Of a DNA stretch of 54,813 nucleotides, positions 6,768 to 14,763 are shown piece after piece. The notes beneath the pieces were generated by a model, which was not told the origin of the DNA, ran no database searches, and saw only the letters and a program-made list of their open reading frames with translations. Made by a program: the position numbers and the translations under genes. The DNA comes from Bdellovibrionia bacterium (lineage in GTDB: Bacteria; Bdellovibrionota; Bdellovibrionia; Bdellovibrionales; UBA1609), in NCBI GenBank assembly GCA_030432925.1, contig JAUILT010000006.1, forward strand, positions 1-54,813. Direction: 5' to 3'. Positions within the stretch are counted from its first letter, which is position 1. Each line of letters opens with the position of its first letter.

Positions 6768-6987
6768 GCAAGCAGCAGTAAAATTCTACTGAAAGAATAA
6801 GAGAGCCAGAGTTGAGTGACTGCTTCTTTGGTTTTATGAAGCTTCTTTCAAAAGACCTTCCTGTTGCTCCAACGTGTTCAACAAAGCGCAAGGATGCTTT
6901 GCGATCAGCTTGTAGCCCTGTGGGTAGGGCTCGGGCTGGTGGGAAACCCAGAAAAAGGACTCCCGTCATAAAAAAAGGAGGACTCTA
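6768..6987 (+). promoter_or_regulatory. Long 5' leader of flagellin 3 with trans-complementary segment
   Basis: The leader contains TGCTCCAACGTGTTCA (6865-6880), the exact reverse complement of 3343-3358 at the start of the flagellin 2 leader. Ten of those bases are also complementary to the flagellin 2 ribosome binding site (3585-3594). Further short hairpins can be read: CAAAGC/GCTTTG at about 6882-6901 and AGCCC/GGGCT at about 6915-6932. The Shine-Dalgarno AAAGGAGG follows shortly before the ATG. A minus-strand frame across this region has no support as a gene. Confidence 0.45.
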
Positions 6988-7821
6988 ATGAGCCTTACTA
7001 TCACTACAAATGTAGCCTCACTGGCTGCACAAAAAACCATGGGTACTAACGCCCGCAATATACAAAAAAGCATGGCCCAGCTTTCTTCGGGAAGCCGGAT
7101 CACGAAAGCAGCAGATGATGCTGCTGGGCTCTCTATTAGTGAAACTTTAAAGTCCACGGTAAGAGGTTATACTCAGGCCAAGCGAAATGCCAACGACGGA
7201 ATCTCTATGGTTCAGGTGGCAGAAGGCGGGTTGAGTGAAATTAGTAATATTTTGACTCGCCTCAGAGAGCTTGGTGTGCAAGCAGCTTCTGATACGGTGG
7301 GCGACCTTGAACGAGAGTTTATTAACAAAGAGGTTCAGCAACTGATCAACGAGTCTGAAAGAATTTCGCAGGCGACACGATTTGGAACAACAGTTCTTCT
7401 TGATGGCAGTGGCGATACCTTTGATTTTCAAATTGATATTAATAACGATGATTTTGTAGACAGAATCTCCTTTGATGCCAGTCAACAGGATGCGACGACA
7501 GCTAATCTTGGTATTGATGGTTTCGACTATTCTGATAAAGGCAGCGCTCGAGAGGCTTTAGAGGTGTTAGAGGATGCACAACGGCAAGTGAATGGCTACA
7601 GAGCCAACTTGGGTGCGATTCAAAACCGATTGATCTCCACGTCTGAAAACTTGAGTGTAGCCGTAGAGAACTTCTCGGCAGCCAATAGTCGGATTCGTGA
7701 TACAGATATTGCTGAGTCCAGTGCTCATCTGGCGACAGCACAGATCCTGAACCAGGCTTCAGTGGGAGTATTGACCCAGGCGAATGCTCAGCCACAGGCA
7801 GCGTTGAGGCTGATTGGCTAA
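6988..7821 (+). CDS. fliC: Flagellin 3
   Basis: Filament subunit of 277 residues (MSLTITTNVASLAAQKTM) with an AAAGGAGG Shine-Dalgarno. It has the D1 hallmark ITKAADDAAGLSISETLKS and the C-terminal helix ILNQASVGVLTQANAQPQ. It is very similar to flagellin 4 in length and along its whole sequence, including the shared central INNDDF/INNNDF, DRISFDASQQ and LEDAQRQVNGYRANLGAIQ. The two genes also share promoter and 3' hairpin sequences, so they are a recent tandem duplication. Its own sigma-28 promoter and long leader suggest independent control of its share in the filament. Confidence 0.95.
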   Translation: MSLTITTNVASLAAQKTMGTNARNIQKSMAQLSSGSRITKAADDAAGLSISETLKSTVRGYTQAKRNANDGISMVQVAEGGLSEISNILTRLRELGVQAASDTVGDLEREFINKEVQQLINESERISQATRFGTTVLLDGSGDTFDFQIDINNDDFVDRISFDASQQDATTANLGIDGFDYSDKGSAREALEVLEDAQRQVNGYRANLGAIQNRLISTSENLSVAVENFSAANSRIRDTDIAESSAHLATAQILNQASVGVLTQANAQPQAALRLIG

Positions 7822-7891
7822 GTATTATTTTATCAGCTATTTAGGAATTAGGAGAAGGTTTGTTACTCCTTCCTTCTTCGGTACCTACCTA

Positions 7892-7913
7892 CCCGGAGGG
7901 TGTTCCCTCCGGG
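7892..7913 (+). other. Conserved 3' hairpin after flagellin 3
   Basis: CCCGGAGGG (7892-7900) and CCCTCCGGG (7905-7913) form a perfect nine-base stem with a TGTT loop, flanked by GGTAC and GTAC. The following T-stretch is weak. The hairpin and its flank GGTAC-x-TACCTA are conserved after flagellin 4, so it is either a Rho-independent terminator with a poor tail or an mRNA-stabilising or protein-binding structure. Confidence 0.6.
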
Positions 7914-7920
7914 GTACTTT

Positions 7921-8086
7921 CTAGACGGTCAAAAAGGCTGGGTAGCCAAGAGTCCATTAATATAAAGTCGGGTCGACCAATGTCGCTCGCCCTCTTTTAG
8001 TCCGGAAATGAGCCAACCTCAGGGCCTGATTTCAAGCCTTAAGTCCTAAAATAATATTACTTTTGTCCAGTTTCACTAGATCAGAC
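7921..8086. other. Intergenic region between flagellins 3 and 4
   Basis: No gene was found. A TTTGTCCAGTTT element at about 8063-8074 matches the repeated element upstream of flagellin 3 and sits 14 bases before the flagellin 4 -35. I see nothing else of note. Confidence 0.4.
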
Positions 8087-8113
8087 TTCAGTGGGGCCAG
8101 ACCTCGCCGATGG
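8087..8113 (+). promoter_or_regulatory. Sigma-28 type promoter of flagellin 4
   Basis: TTCAGTGG (8087-8094), 11 bases, GCCGATGG (8106-8113). The -10 is strong and the -35 weak. It is colinear with the flagellin 3 promoter. The predicted leader is about 150 bases and contains several GGA triplets. Confidence 0.6.
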
Positions 8114-8270
8114 ATGGGGTGTAAGGCGCAGGAAACCCGGACCTTAAATTAAAAAGCGGGCTTCTGCAAAACATAAAAACAACCGTGGCAAACAAGGCTT
8201 CGAAAGAAAAGCGAGTAGGTACGCCGGACTTTCAAGAATGGAGCCCTTTGTCCAAAAAAGGAGGAATACA

Positions 8271-9104
8271 ATGTCTTTAAGAATCGCAACTAACGTGGCT
8301 GCCGTGAACGCAAGAAAATCTATGGCAACTAATTCCAGAGCCATTCAAAAGAGTTTTGCTCAATTGTCTTCAGGGAGCAGAATTACAAAAGCTGCTGATG
8401 ATGCGGCAGGTTTGTCTATCAGTGAAACATTAAAATCTACAACTCGTGGATATCAACAGGCACAGCGTAACGCCAACGATGGAATCTCGATGGTTCAAGT
8501 TGCTGAAGGGGGCCTGGGTGAAATCAGTAATATTTTAACACGATTGAGAGAATTAGGAGTTCAGGCCTCTACAGCGACAGTGGGTGATGTCGAAAGAGGC
8601 TTTATCGATAAAGAGGTTCAGCAATTAAAAAGTGAAATGCAGAGGATTGCGGAATCCACTAGGTTTGGAAATGCTAAACTCTTGGACGGAAGTGGTGAGG
8701 AGTATGCCTTTCAGATCGATATTAATAACAACGATTTTCAAGATAGAATTTCATTTGATGCTAGTCAGCAAGAGGCCACAACGGAGGCTCTAGGAGTTGA
8801 CGGTTTTGACTTCTCAACAGCTGAAGGAGCTAGGGAGTCTTTGGAGGTTCTGGAAGATGCTCAAAGACAAGTCAATGGTTACAGAGCAAACCTAGGAGCT
8901 ATACAAAATCGACTGGTCTCCACGAGTGAAAATCTGAGTGTGGCTATCGAAAACTTTTCTCAAGCCAATAGCCGGATTCGTGATACGGATATTGCCGAAA
9001 GTTCTGCAACCCTGGCCACCAACAATATCTTGCAGCAAGCTTCTGTCGGGGTTCTGGCTCAAGCCAATCAGCAGCCCGCCGCTGCACTAAGATTGTTGAG
9101 TTAA
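8271..9104 (+). CDS. fliC: Flagellin 4
   Basis: Filament subunit of 277 residues starting MSLRIATNVAAVNARKSM at the ATG at 8271, seven bases after AAAAGGAGG. The open frame extends 11 codons upstream to 8238, but that extension includes the ribosome binding site. All flagellin D0/D1 signatures are present (ITKAADDAAGLSISETLKS; ILQQASVGVLAQANQQPA). It is the closest paralogue of flagellin 3. It is followed by the conserved 3' hairpin and then by an unrelated AT-rich gene, which marks the end of the flagellin series. Confidence 0.95.
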   Translation: MSLRIATNVAAVNARKSMATNSRAIQKSFAQLSSGSRITKAADDAAGLSISETLKSTTRGYQQAQRNANDGISMVQVAEGGLGEISNILTRLRELGVQASTATVGDVERGFIDKEVQQLKSEMQRIAESTRFGNAKLLDGSGEEYAFQIDINNNDFQDRISFDASQQEATTEALGVDGFDFSTAEGARESLEVLEDAQRQVNGYRANLGAIQNRLVSTSENLSVAIENFSQANSRIRDTDIAESSATLATNNILQQASVGVLAQANQQPAAALRLLS

Positions 9105-9173
9105 TTGATGAAAGAAATATGAAATATAAAAAGGGGGGGTGATTATCCTCCGCCCCTTCCGGTACATACCTAA

Positions 9174-9197
9174 CCCGGAGTGGCTCTTCACTCCGGG
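9174..9197 (+). other. Conserved 3' hairpin after flagellin 4
   Basis: CCCGGAGTG (9174-9182) and CACTCCGGG (9189-9197) form a nine-base stem with a GCTCTT loop. Arm sequences differ from the flagellin 3 hairpin by a compensatory-looking change at the loop end, while the flank GGTACATACCTAA is conserved. That pattern suggests the structure itself is selected. Confidence 0.6.
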
Positions 9198-9249
9198 ATA
9201 CTCTCTTATTGATCAATGGCTTTCTTTTAAAGTATTATAAAACATTCCT

Positions 9250-11514
9250 ATGCAAAAGTGGCTTTACAGACCCATCAATAAAAGCTTTTTTGAAGTCTGC
9301 ATTTATGCCCACTTAACCTTTCTTCTTTGTTTTTTAGTTCCTAGATTATTGGCTGTTTTTGATGGCCGAATGGGTTTATACGAAGGTGTGACTCTGTCTT
9401 GTTTAGGGTTAGCTACGGGATCTTTTCTTCAATTCTTTTGGGGGAATAGGGGCCATCAGCCAGCAAGATTTTTTCTTTTTTTAACAATGATCATGTTACC
9501 AGCATCTATTCATTTTATTTCAAATGAACATATATATTACTTTGTATTTTTTCTTATTTTACTTTGCCTTGGGTTTTTGACCTCTTCTGTTTTTAAAAAA
9601 GTTAACGTTTATCAAGCCATGTTCTATGATATGATTGGAGTTTTTCTTGGCATTTTAGTGATCTATTCATTGCCTTATCTAGGGGCCCAAAGACTTTTTA
9701 TTTTTTTGCTTATAATTTCGCTTCTTCCCTTTATTGTATATTCAAACTTTTTAAAGAGATTTTTTGTCATTTATTTATTTTTAGGACTCATTGGCTCTTT
9801 CTGGGTCCCTGAGAGAGCGATTGATATTTTACATATTGCTCATGATGTTCCTCAGCCTTATGTTGATAACGAAGATGTTCCTGTTCGCAATGGATTTAAA
9901 ATGATAAAATCTGGAGCCAAGCATGTAGCAACTCAGGTATCTTTTTACTCTCGTGTTGACGTTCTTAAAAGTTCGATAGAAAAATTTCCTGAATACCCCA
10001 TTTATTTTGATAATATTTTCTTTTCCGTAGTTTCTAATAAAGAAAATACTCACATTGGTAAACATATTGCAGTTCCTAAAAATGCTAAAACAGCACTGGT
10101 TCTTGGTGCTGGAGGAGGAAAGGATATCCAAGCTATTCAACCTCTGGTCGTTGAAAGGATTGATGCCGTAGAACTCAATGATTCTATGTATAACTTAATG
10201 ACAGGGAATGAGATTTTAAAGCGTGTGAGTGGTGATATATATCATCGAGCAAATGTAGTTTTGGGTGAAGGTAGGAAGTTTTTAGAGAGTACAAAAAATA
10301 AATATGATTATATTTCAATGAATTATACGGATACTATTTATGAGTTCAATATCCCTTTATTGCACTTAGAAAGTTATCTATATACAAAAGAGGCCATTCA
10401 GCTTTATTTTCAACACTTGAACCCCAGTGGCAATATGCTCATAGCTAATAAAATCCATGGAGGCGATATATTAGCTCAACCGGTTCTTCGAATGTTGCAA
10501 ACCATCGTAAGTGTTTTGAAGGAACAAGGCAAAAAACCACACAATCATTTGCTTTTTGAAATGCAAGATCGTTTTCAAAATAAAGGCAGTTTCAATGCTT
10601 CAATAATTATAGGAAACTCTGAGTTTTCTCATTCTGAAACTGAGAGGATCAAAAGTCTGAGTAAGAAAAAAGGGAATACTACTTTTATTTCTGGTGCCAA
10701 TTGTGCGAGTGAAGATCATCTTTTTTGTAAAGTTATAAATAACGACACATCTTTTTACAAAGAGTTGGATCGTCGTCAAGAGACGATATCTCCGATTTCT
10801 GATAACTGGCCTTTCTTATATTATTTTAACAAAGAGAAGTGGTTTAACATATCGGACTTCAATAAAATTTTATTGATGACATCGATTATTTTTTTATCTT
10901 TAGTTTTTTTATTTCTTAAAAAAATCAGATTTGATGATCACAAAGAAAAATTTTATTTGGAATCATTTTTAATATCGGCCTTTGGTTTTTTACTTGGGTG
11001 TTTACAGGGCCTTACTTTTATTAGCTTTTCCATTATTTTTTTGCAACCTATTGAGTCGTTGTTTATATATTTTTTGTCGGTATGCTTGTCTAATTTTATT
11101 TGTATCTTTAAGGGTGAAAAGATTATTCATAAAGCATATTCATTTGTGCTTATTTCATTAATAGCCACTTTTTTAATTATTGGTATTCCTGGAGCTAGAT
11201 ACTACATCTCAGATCTTCCATTTTTTTTAAAATTGATTTTAGTATTACTAACGGTTTTACCAATAATTATGATAGGGAGCATTAGTTTTTTAGTGATTAC
11301 CGATACACAAAAGAAAAGAAGTAAGGCTCTGGGTTCTTATTGTTATGGGCTTAGTTCGTTTTCTATTGTGATCGGTGCTGGAGTTATATGGAGCCTTATT
11401 CTTAGATTTGGGATTTTCAAATCTTGGATATTCGTCTTATTGGGGTACTTGATTGCGACGACTCTTATGGTTCAGTGGCAAGAGAGAAAAAGCCACTGTA
11501 CCGATCCGGTTTGA
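9250..11514 (+). CDS. Membrane-embedded spermidine synthase-like (class I SAM-dependent) protein
   Basis: A 754-residue polytopic protein. About seven hydrophobic segments fill residues 15-205. A cytosolic class I methyltransferase/aminopropyltransferase fold lies at about 270-520, with SAM motif I ALVLGAGGGKDIQAI, an acidic residue after strand 2 (IDAVELND) and an EGRKFLESTKNKYDYI segment typical of spermidine synthases. More membrane helices follow from about 535 to the end. Similar membrane-fused spermidine synthase-like proteins occur widely but their substrates are mostly unknown. The gene is much more AT-rich than its neighbours, has no Shine-Dalgarno at the ATG, and interrupts the flagellar locus between flagellin 4 and the second FlaG-like gene. 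It may be a horizontally acquired insertion. A role in modifying the flagellum or membrane is only inferred from position. Confidence 0.75.
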   Translation: MQKWLYRPINKSFFEVCIYAHLTFLLCFLVPRLLAVFDGRMGLYEGVTLSCLGLATGSFLQFFWGNRGHQPARFFLFLTMIMLPASIHFISNEHIYYFVFFLILLCLGFLTSSVFKKVNVYQAMFYDMIGVFLGILVIYSLPYLGAQRLFIFLLIISLLPFIVYSNFLKRFFVIYLFLGLIGSFWVPERAIDILHIAHDVPQPYVDNEDVPVRNGFKMIKSGAKHVATQVSFYSRVDVLKSSIEKFPEYPIYFDNIFFSVVSNKENTHIGKHIAVPKNAKTALVLGAGGGKDIQAIQPLVVERIDAVELNDSMYNLMTGNEILKRVSGDIYHRANVVLGEGRKFLESTKNKYDYISMNYTDTIYEFNIPLLHLESYLYTKEAIQLYFQHLNPSGNMLIANKIHGGDILAQPVLRMLQTIVSVLKEQGKKPHNHLLFEMQDRFQNKGSFNASIIIGNSEFSHSETERIKSLSKKKGNTTFISGANCASEDHLFCKVINNDTSFYKELDRRQETISPISDNWPFLYYFNKEKWFNISDFNKILLMTSIIFLSLVFLFLKKIRFDDHKEKFYLESFLISAFGFLLGCLQGLTFISFSIIFLQPIESLFIYFLSVCLSNFICIFKGEKIIHKAYSFVLISLIATFLIIGIPGARYYISDLPFFLKLILVLLTVLPIIMIGSISFLVITDTQKKRSKALGSYCYGLSSFSIVIGAGVIWSLILRFGIFKSWIFVLLGYLIATTLMVQWQERKSHCTDPV

Positions 11515-11685
11515 ATTTTTCCGTTTTTTGAAACAAACAGTCCTCAATGGGCCTTCTGGGAGCACCTCCGGCTGTTGGCTTAAAAATATTTTTTAATTTG
11601 TCTCCAGCTCAACTCCAAAAATCCTAAAAAATTCAAATCGGACTGGTATAAAAGTCTTGAAATTCTCATGAAACGGTCTTTTTGT

Positions 11686-11693
11686 TCCGATAG
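11686..11693 (+). promoter_or_regulatory. Sigma-28 -10 element directly before the second FlaG-like gene
   Basis: TCCGATAG at 11686-11693 is a strong FliA -10. The -35 at the usual distance (CATGAAAC, 11667-11674) is poor. The -10 lies ten bases before the ATG at 11704, so the transcript would have almost no leader, as at 1696-1730. Confidence 0.45.
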
Positions 11694-11703
11694 TGCGAAT
11701 AAG

Positions 11704-12084
11704 ATGAATATTAAAAGCGTCACTCCCAATATAATGCCCTTGGAAGGCCTTGGTAAGGCAGATTCTGGAGAAAAAGTACGCTTTAAAAAGGCAACAGATC
11801 GTGATGCCAATGGCCGTCAAGAGGGAGGGCAGGAGAAGCAAAAAGAACATCAGTTTTCTGATGGAGATTGGGCAGAGGCTTTGAAGAAATTAAAAAGTCT
11901 GCCAGCTGTGGTTAAAAATCAGCTAACAGTTGAAGCCTTTGTAGAGGGAGAAAAACGCTTTGTTCGCTTCTTAACCCTTGAGGGAGAGTGCATTCGACGT
12001 TTAACAGAAACAGACGTTTGGCAGTCTCTGAAAAATATTGATATTGAGCAACCAAAGGGGCAATTGCTTAACAAAGCCATGTAG
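11704..12084 (+). CDS. flaG: FlaG-like flagellar protein
   Basis: A 126-residue protein starting MNIKSVTPNIMPLEGL at the ATG at 11704. A frame open from 11668 would include the sigma-28 -10 element and is unlikely to be translated. The N-terminal half is polar and low in complexity (Lys/Asp/Gln/Glu rich). The C-terminal half (FVRFLTLEGECIRRLTETDV) follows the FlaG pattern of a strand, a GE-x-I-R-x-(I/L) turn and a helix, and the protein ends GQLLNKAM like FlaG tails. FlaG lies next to fliD in many genomes and affects filament length or stability. That neighbourhood is conserved here: fliD and fliS follow on the same strand. Confidence 0.7.
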   Translation: MNIKSVTPNIMPLEGLGKADSGEKVRFKKATDRDANGRQEGGQEKQKEHQFSDGDWAEALKKLKSLPAVVKNQLTVEAFVEGEKRFVRFLTLEGECIRRLTETDVWQSLKNIDIEQPKGQLLNKAM

Positions 12085-12191
12085 CTTGAAGGGTCGGGGG
12101 CATTCCGACTTTTGAACTGTCAATTCTGTGGCGGTTTTGACTGAATTCTTAATACGGTTACGTTTATAAGTGAGATATTCTTCCAAAGGTC

Positions 12192-12217
12192 TAAGCCATA
12201 TTATTGGCTCACGATAA
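12192..12217 (+). promoter_or_regulatory. Candidate sigma-28 promoter of fliD
   Basis: TAAGCCAT (12192-12199), 10 bases, CACGATAA (12210-12217). The -10 is good, the spacing one base short and the -35 partial. It is the only plausible motility promoter in the gap before fliD. Confidence 0.4.
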
Positions 12218-12274
12218 ACCTTGAAAATCTGAGACAATGAAAGAGTAAAGAGTGGCCATGTCAGGAGGACAGAA

Positions 12275-13648
12275 GTGGTTAATTTTGGCGGAATAGCATC
12301 AGGCTTACCACCTAATATCGTTGATCAGCTGATTGAAGCGGAACGTATTCCTGTCAAAAACCTTGAAAATCGTCAGGCTAAATCTCAGAGTCGATTAGAC
12401 TTGGTTACTGATTTAGAAACGAAATTAAGGGAGATGAGTACTTCTTTGCAAGGGCTGGCTTCAGCGCGTGGGTTCTCTGATATCAAACTGACTAGTGGAG
12501 ATCCTAATGTGATTCAGGGAGTGGTAGATCCCGAAGCAGGAGCTACGGGATCATGGAATATTGAAGTGGTTCAATTAGCTCAAAGGGCTGCAGCTATTAC
12601 CAACGGATTTCCAGATAAAGATCGAACTGAAATTGGTGTTGGTTATATTGAATTTGAAACTCCAGATGGGGCGAAAGAAATTTACATTAATGGCGACAAT
12701 AATACGCTTGAAGGTGCTGCAAATGCTATTAACCAAGCTGGGTTGGGCGTTCGAGCGACTGTGCTGAACGATAGAAAGGATCCAGATCGTCCTTACAAAT
12801 TAGTGATCAGTGGTGTGGACGTCGGGGGCGATAACAGGATCGAGTATCCAACGCTCTATTTTCTAGATGGAGATCAAGATATCTACTTTGAAGAAGAAAG
12901 AGAAGCGAATAATGGAATTGTCAAAGTGGATGGATTTGAGTTTGAAGTCGCTGACAATAAAGTTGAAGATGTTATTCCTGGAGTGACATTAGATTTAAAG
13001 CAAGCAGCTCCAGGCCGCTCCATCAATGTTAGTATTAAAGAAGATATGGAAGTGGTGAGTGGCAAGGTTAAGGACTTTGTTGACGGAGTTAATGGAGTTC
13101 TTTCGTTTATTCAACAGCAAAATGCATTAACTGCCGATACGGATACTTCGTCAACCCTCGGAGGAGATAGTTTACTGAGGAGTGTTGAGAATCGCATGCG
13201 ACGACTTATTCAAGGGCCACAGTTTGGGGTTAATGGTGGAATTCGACGATTAAACCAGCTGGGTATTGAGTTTAACCGAGGCGGAACCCTGAAGTATGAT
13301 GAAGAAAAATTTAATACAGCTCTCCTCAGGAACCCTAATGATGTTCGAAATTTTTTAGCTGGTGATGGATTTGAGGTCGGGTTTATTCCGTCCATTCGAC
13401 GTGAAGTATCTAGCCTTCTCGATGGAGTTTTTGGTCCAGTTTCTATAAGAAAGCGAGCCTTGCAAGATAAAATTCGACAAATGGATGATCGAATTGCCAA
13501 CAAAGAAAGACAGCTGGCTATTAAGGAACAATCGTTGCGTAGAAAATTTGCAAATTTAGAAACCCAAATGTCTCGACTAAAATCCCAGGGAGCAGCTGTT
13601 CAGGGACTTGGCGGAGGTGGTGGCATTCAAGGTTTGATAGGTGGTTAA
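12275..13648 (+). CDS. fliD: Flagellar filament capping protein FliD
   Basis: FliD/HAP2 forms the cap at the filament tip and catalyses flagellin folding and insertion. The 457-residue protein begins VNFGGIASGLPPNIVDQLIEAE, the typical FliD N-terminus (F-x-G-(I/L)-A-S-G-(I/L)-P-x-x-x-(I/L)-V-D-x-(I/L)). It ends with the expected heptad-rich C-terminal helix (about residues 390-445, DKIRQMDDRIANKERQL) and a Gly-rich tail. GTG start with AGGAGG eight bases upstream. Length is normal for the family. It is followed 107 bases later by fliS with its own promoter. Confidence 0.93.
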   Translation: MVNFGGIASGLPPNIVDQLIEAERIPVKNLENRQAKSQSRLDLVTDLETKLREMSTSLQGLASARGFSDIKLTSGDPNVIQGVVDPEAGATGSWNIEVVQLAQRAAAITNGFPDKDRTEIGVGYIEFETPDGAKEIYINGDNNTLEGAANAINQAGLGVRATVLNDRKDPDRPYKLVISGVDVGGDNRIEYPTLYFLDGDQDIYFEEEREANNGIVKVDGFEFEVADNKVEDVIPGVTLDLKQAAPGRSINVSIKEDMEVVSGKVKDFVDGVNGVLSFIQQQNALTADTDTSSTLGGDSLLRSVENRMRRLIQGPQFGVNGGIRRLNQLGIEFNRGGTLKYDEEKFNTALLRNPNDVRNFLAGDGFEVGFIPSIRREVSSLLDGVFGPVSIRKRALQDKIRQMDDRIANKERQLAIKEQSLRRKFANLETQMSRLKSQGAAVQGLGGGGGIQGLIGG

Positions 13649-13705
13649 GGGTTTAAGGAGCTATTTTAAAAAAATAAATTGTCCAAGTTATTTTTTTACA
13701 GGTCC

Positions 13706-13733
13706 TAAATGTATGAAATTGATATGCCGATAA
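13706..13733 (+). promoter_or_regulatory. Sigma-28 promoter of fliS
   Basis: TAAATGTA (13706-13713), 12 bases, then a perfect GCCGATAA (13726-13733), 22 bases before the fliS ATG. The spacer is one base longer than the consensus. Confidence 0.75.
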
Positions 13734-13755
13734 AGAGTAAGGAGCTAGTGAAGTA

Positions 13756-14148
13756 ATGAAGAGTGCTTATCAGAAATATAAAAATACCTCTGTACAAAGT
13801 GCCAGCCGAGAAAAGCTGTTATTGATGTTGTATGAAGGTGCTATTCGGTTTGTCAAGCAGGCTATTAAAGCCTGTGACGAGAGAAATATTGCAGACAGAG
13901 GTATGTATATTGGTCGAGCGTACGACATTATTTTAGAACTCAATAACACTTTAGATCATGAGGTGGGCGGGGAGATCGCCACTCGTCTTGAGCAGCTCTA
14001 TATGTTTATGACGGAACAGCTGACACAGGCAAATATCAGTGGTGAGAAGAAAAATCTAGAAGATGTTTTAAGGCTTCTCACCACTCTTCATTCGGGTTGG
14101 AAGGAAGCTATTGAAAACCTGAAAAAAGGGGAAGTTGTTAACAAATAA
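13756..14148 (+). CDS. fliS: Flagellin export chaperone FliS
   Basis: FliS binds the C-terminus of flagellin in the cytoplasm, prevents premature polymerisation and delivers it to the export gate. The 130-residue protein has the family signatures: the start MKSAYQKYKNTSVQSASREKL, LLMLYEGAIRFVKQA, and the I/V-L-x-x-L-x-x-x-L-D segment (IILELNNTLDHEVGGEIA), followed by the ANISGEKKNLEDVLRLL helix. It sits between fliD and a FliT-like gene as in most bacteria and is expressed from its own sigma-28 promoter. Confidence 0.93.
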   Translation: MKSAYQKYKNTSVQSASREKLLLMLYEGAIRFVKQAIKACDERNIADRGMYIGRAYDIILELNNTLDHEVGGEIATRLEQLYMFMTEQLTQANISGEKKNLEDVLRLLTTLHSGWKEAIENLKKGEVVNK

Positions 14149-14168
14149 TTCAATACCAGGGAGGGAAC

Positions 14169-14588
14169 ATGCAGGAAGTCATTAATTTACTCAATCAAAA
14201 AAATCAACACCTTGAGCGGTTTTATCGTCGGAACGAAGATGAGATACTGAATTTTACAGACGGTAACTTTGAAAACCTAGAAAGATTTTATCACTCGCGA
14301 GAGGTGATTTTAGATATGATTGGGTGTCTTGATCAAATGATCGAAGAGGCTCAGGGTCGGGTGGATGCTCAATTAACAGCTGACGAAAAACGACAGGCTA
14401 TAAGAGCTCTAGATAAAAAGAATGATTTAGTGACGCAAATTCTTTCTCAGGACTTACAGATTCTTTCTCTAATAGAAAGCGCAAAATCAAACATAATAAA
14501 AGAATTGAGTCAGGTAAAAGTGGCTAAAAAGGCTGTGGGCTCTTATAAAAGTGGTCAGCCAGAGCCCCAGTTGAATGAAAAAGCCTGA
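14169..14588 (+). CDS. FliT-like flagellar chaperone (putative)
   Basis: A 139-residue protein, almost entirely helical and charged, 20 bases after fliS with a good GGGAGG site. The size, coiled-coil character (residues about 1-25 and 40-115) and location directly after fliD-fliS match FliT, the FliD export chaperone, or the related FlgN group. Sequence identity in these families is low, so the call rests mostly on synteny. The C-terminal ~25 residues (after VAKKAVGSYKS) look disordered. Confidence 0.55.
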   Translation: MQEVINLLNQKNQHLERFYRRNEDEILNFTDGNFENLERFYHSREVILDMIGCLDQMIEEAQGRVDAQLTADEKRQAIRALDKKNDLVTQILSQDLQILSLIESAKSNIIKELSQVKVAKKAVGSYKSGQPEPQLNEKA

Positions 14589-14763
14589 TTGTATTGGGTC
14601 TGTATAACATAATGAATATCTCCCTTTTTACTTCGTTGAATTTGACAGGGCTTTGGTAAGAACAGTCAAAATTCTGTCAATTCGCAACTCCAAAACGGAA
14701 TCACGAACCCTACACCACTGGCATTACAGTTGCTCTTTTCTAGGAAAAATCTCCAAGGAGGAT

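Noticed and set aside
6685-6969. Minus-strand frame of 94 codons over the flagellin 3 leader
   Set aside because: It lies across the promoter, repeats and leader of flagellin 3, has an unusual composition and no ribosome site; best explained as chance.
14642-14680. TTGACAG and CTGTCAA inverted repeat read as a sigma-70 promoter for the TPR gene
   Set aside because: No acceptable -10 lies at 16-18 bases from the TTGACA. It may be an operator, but I could not support a promoter call.
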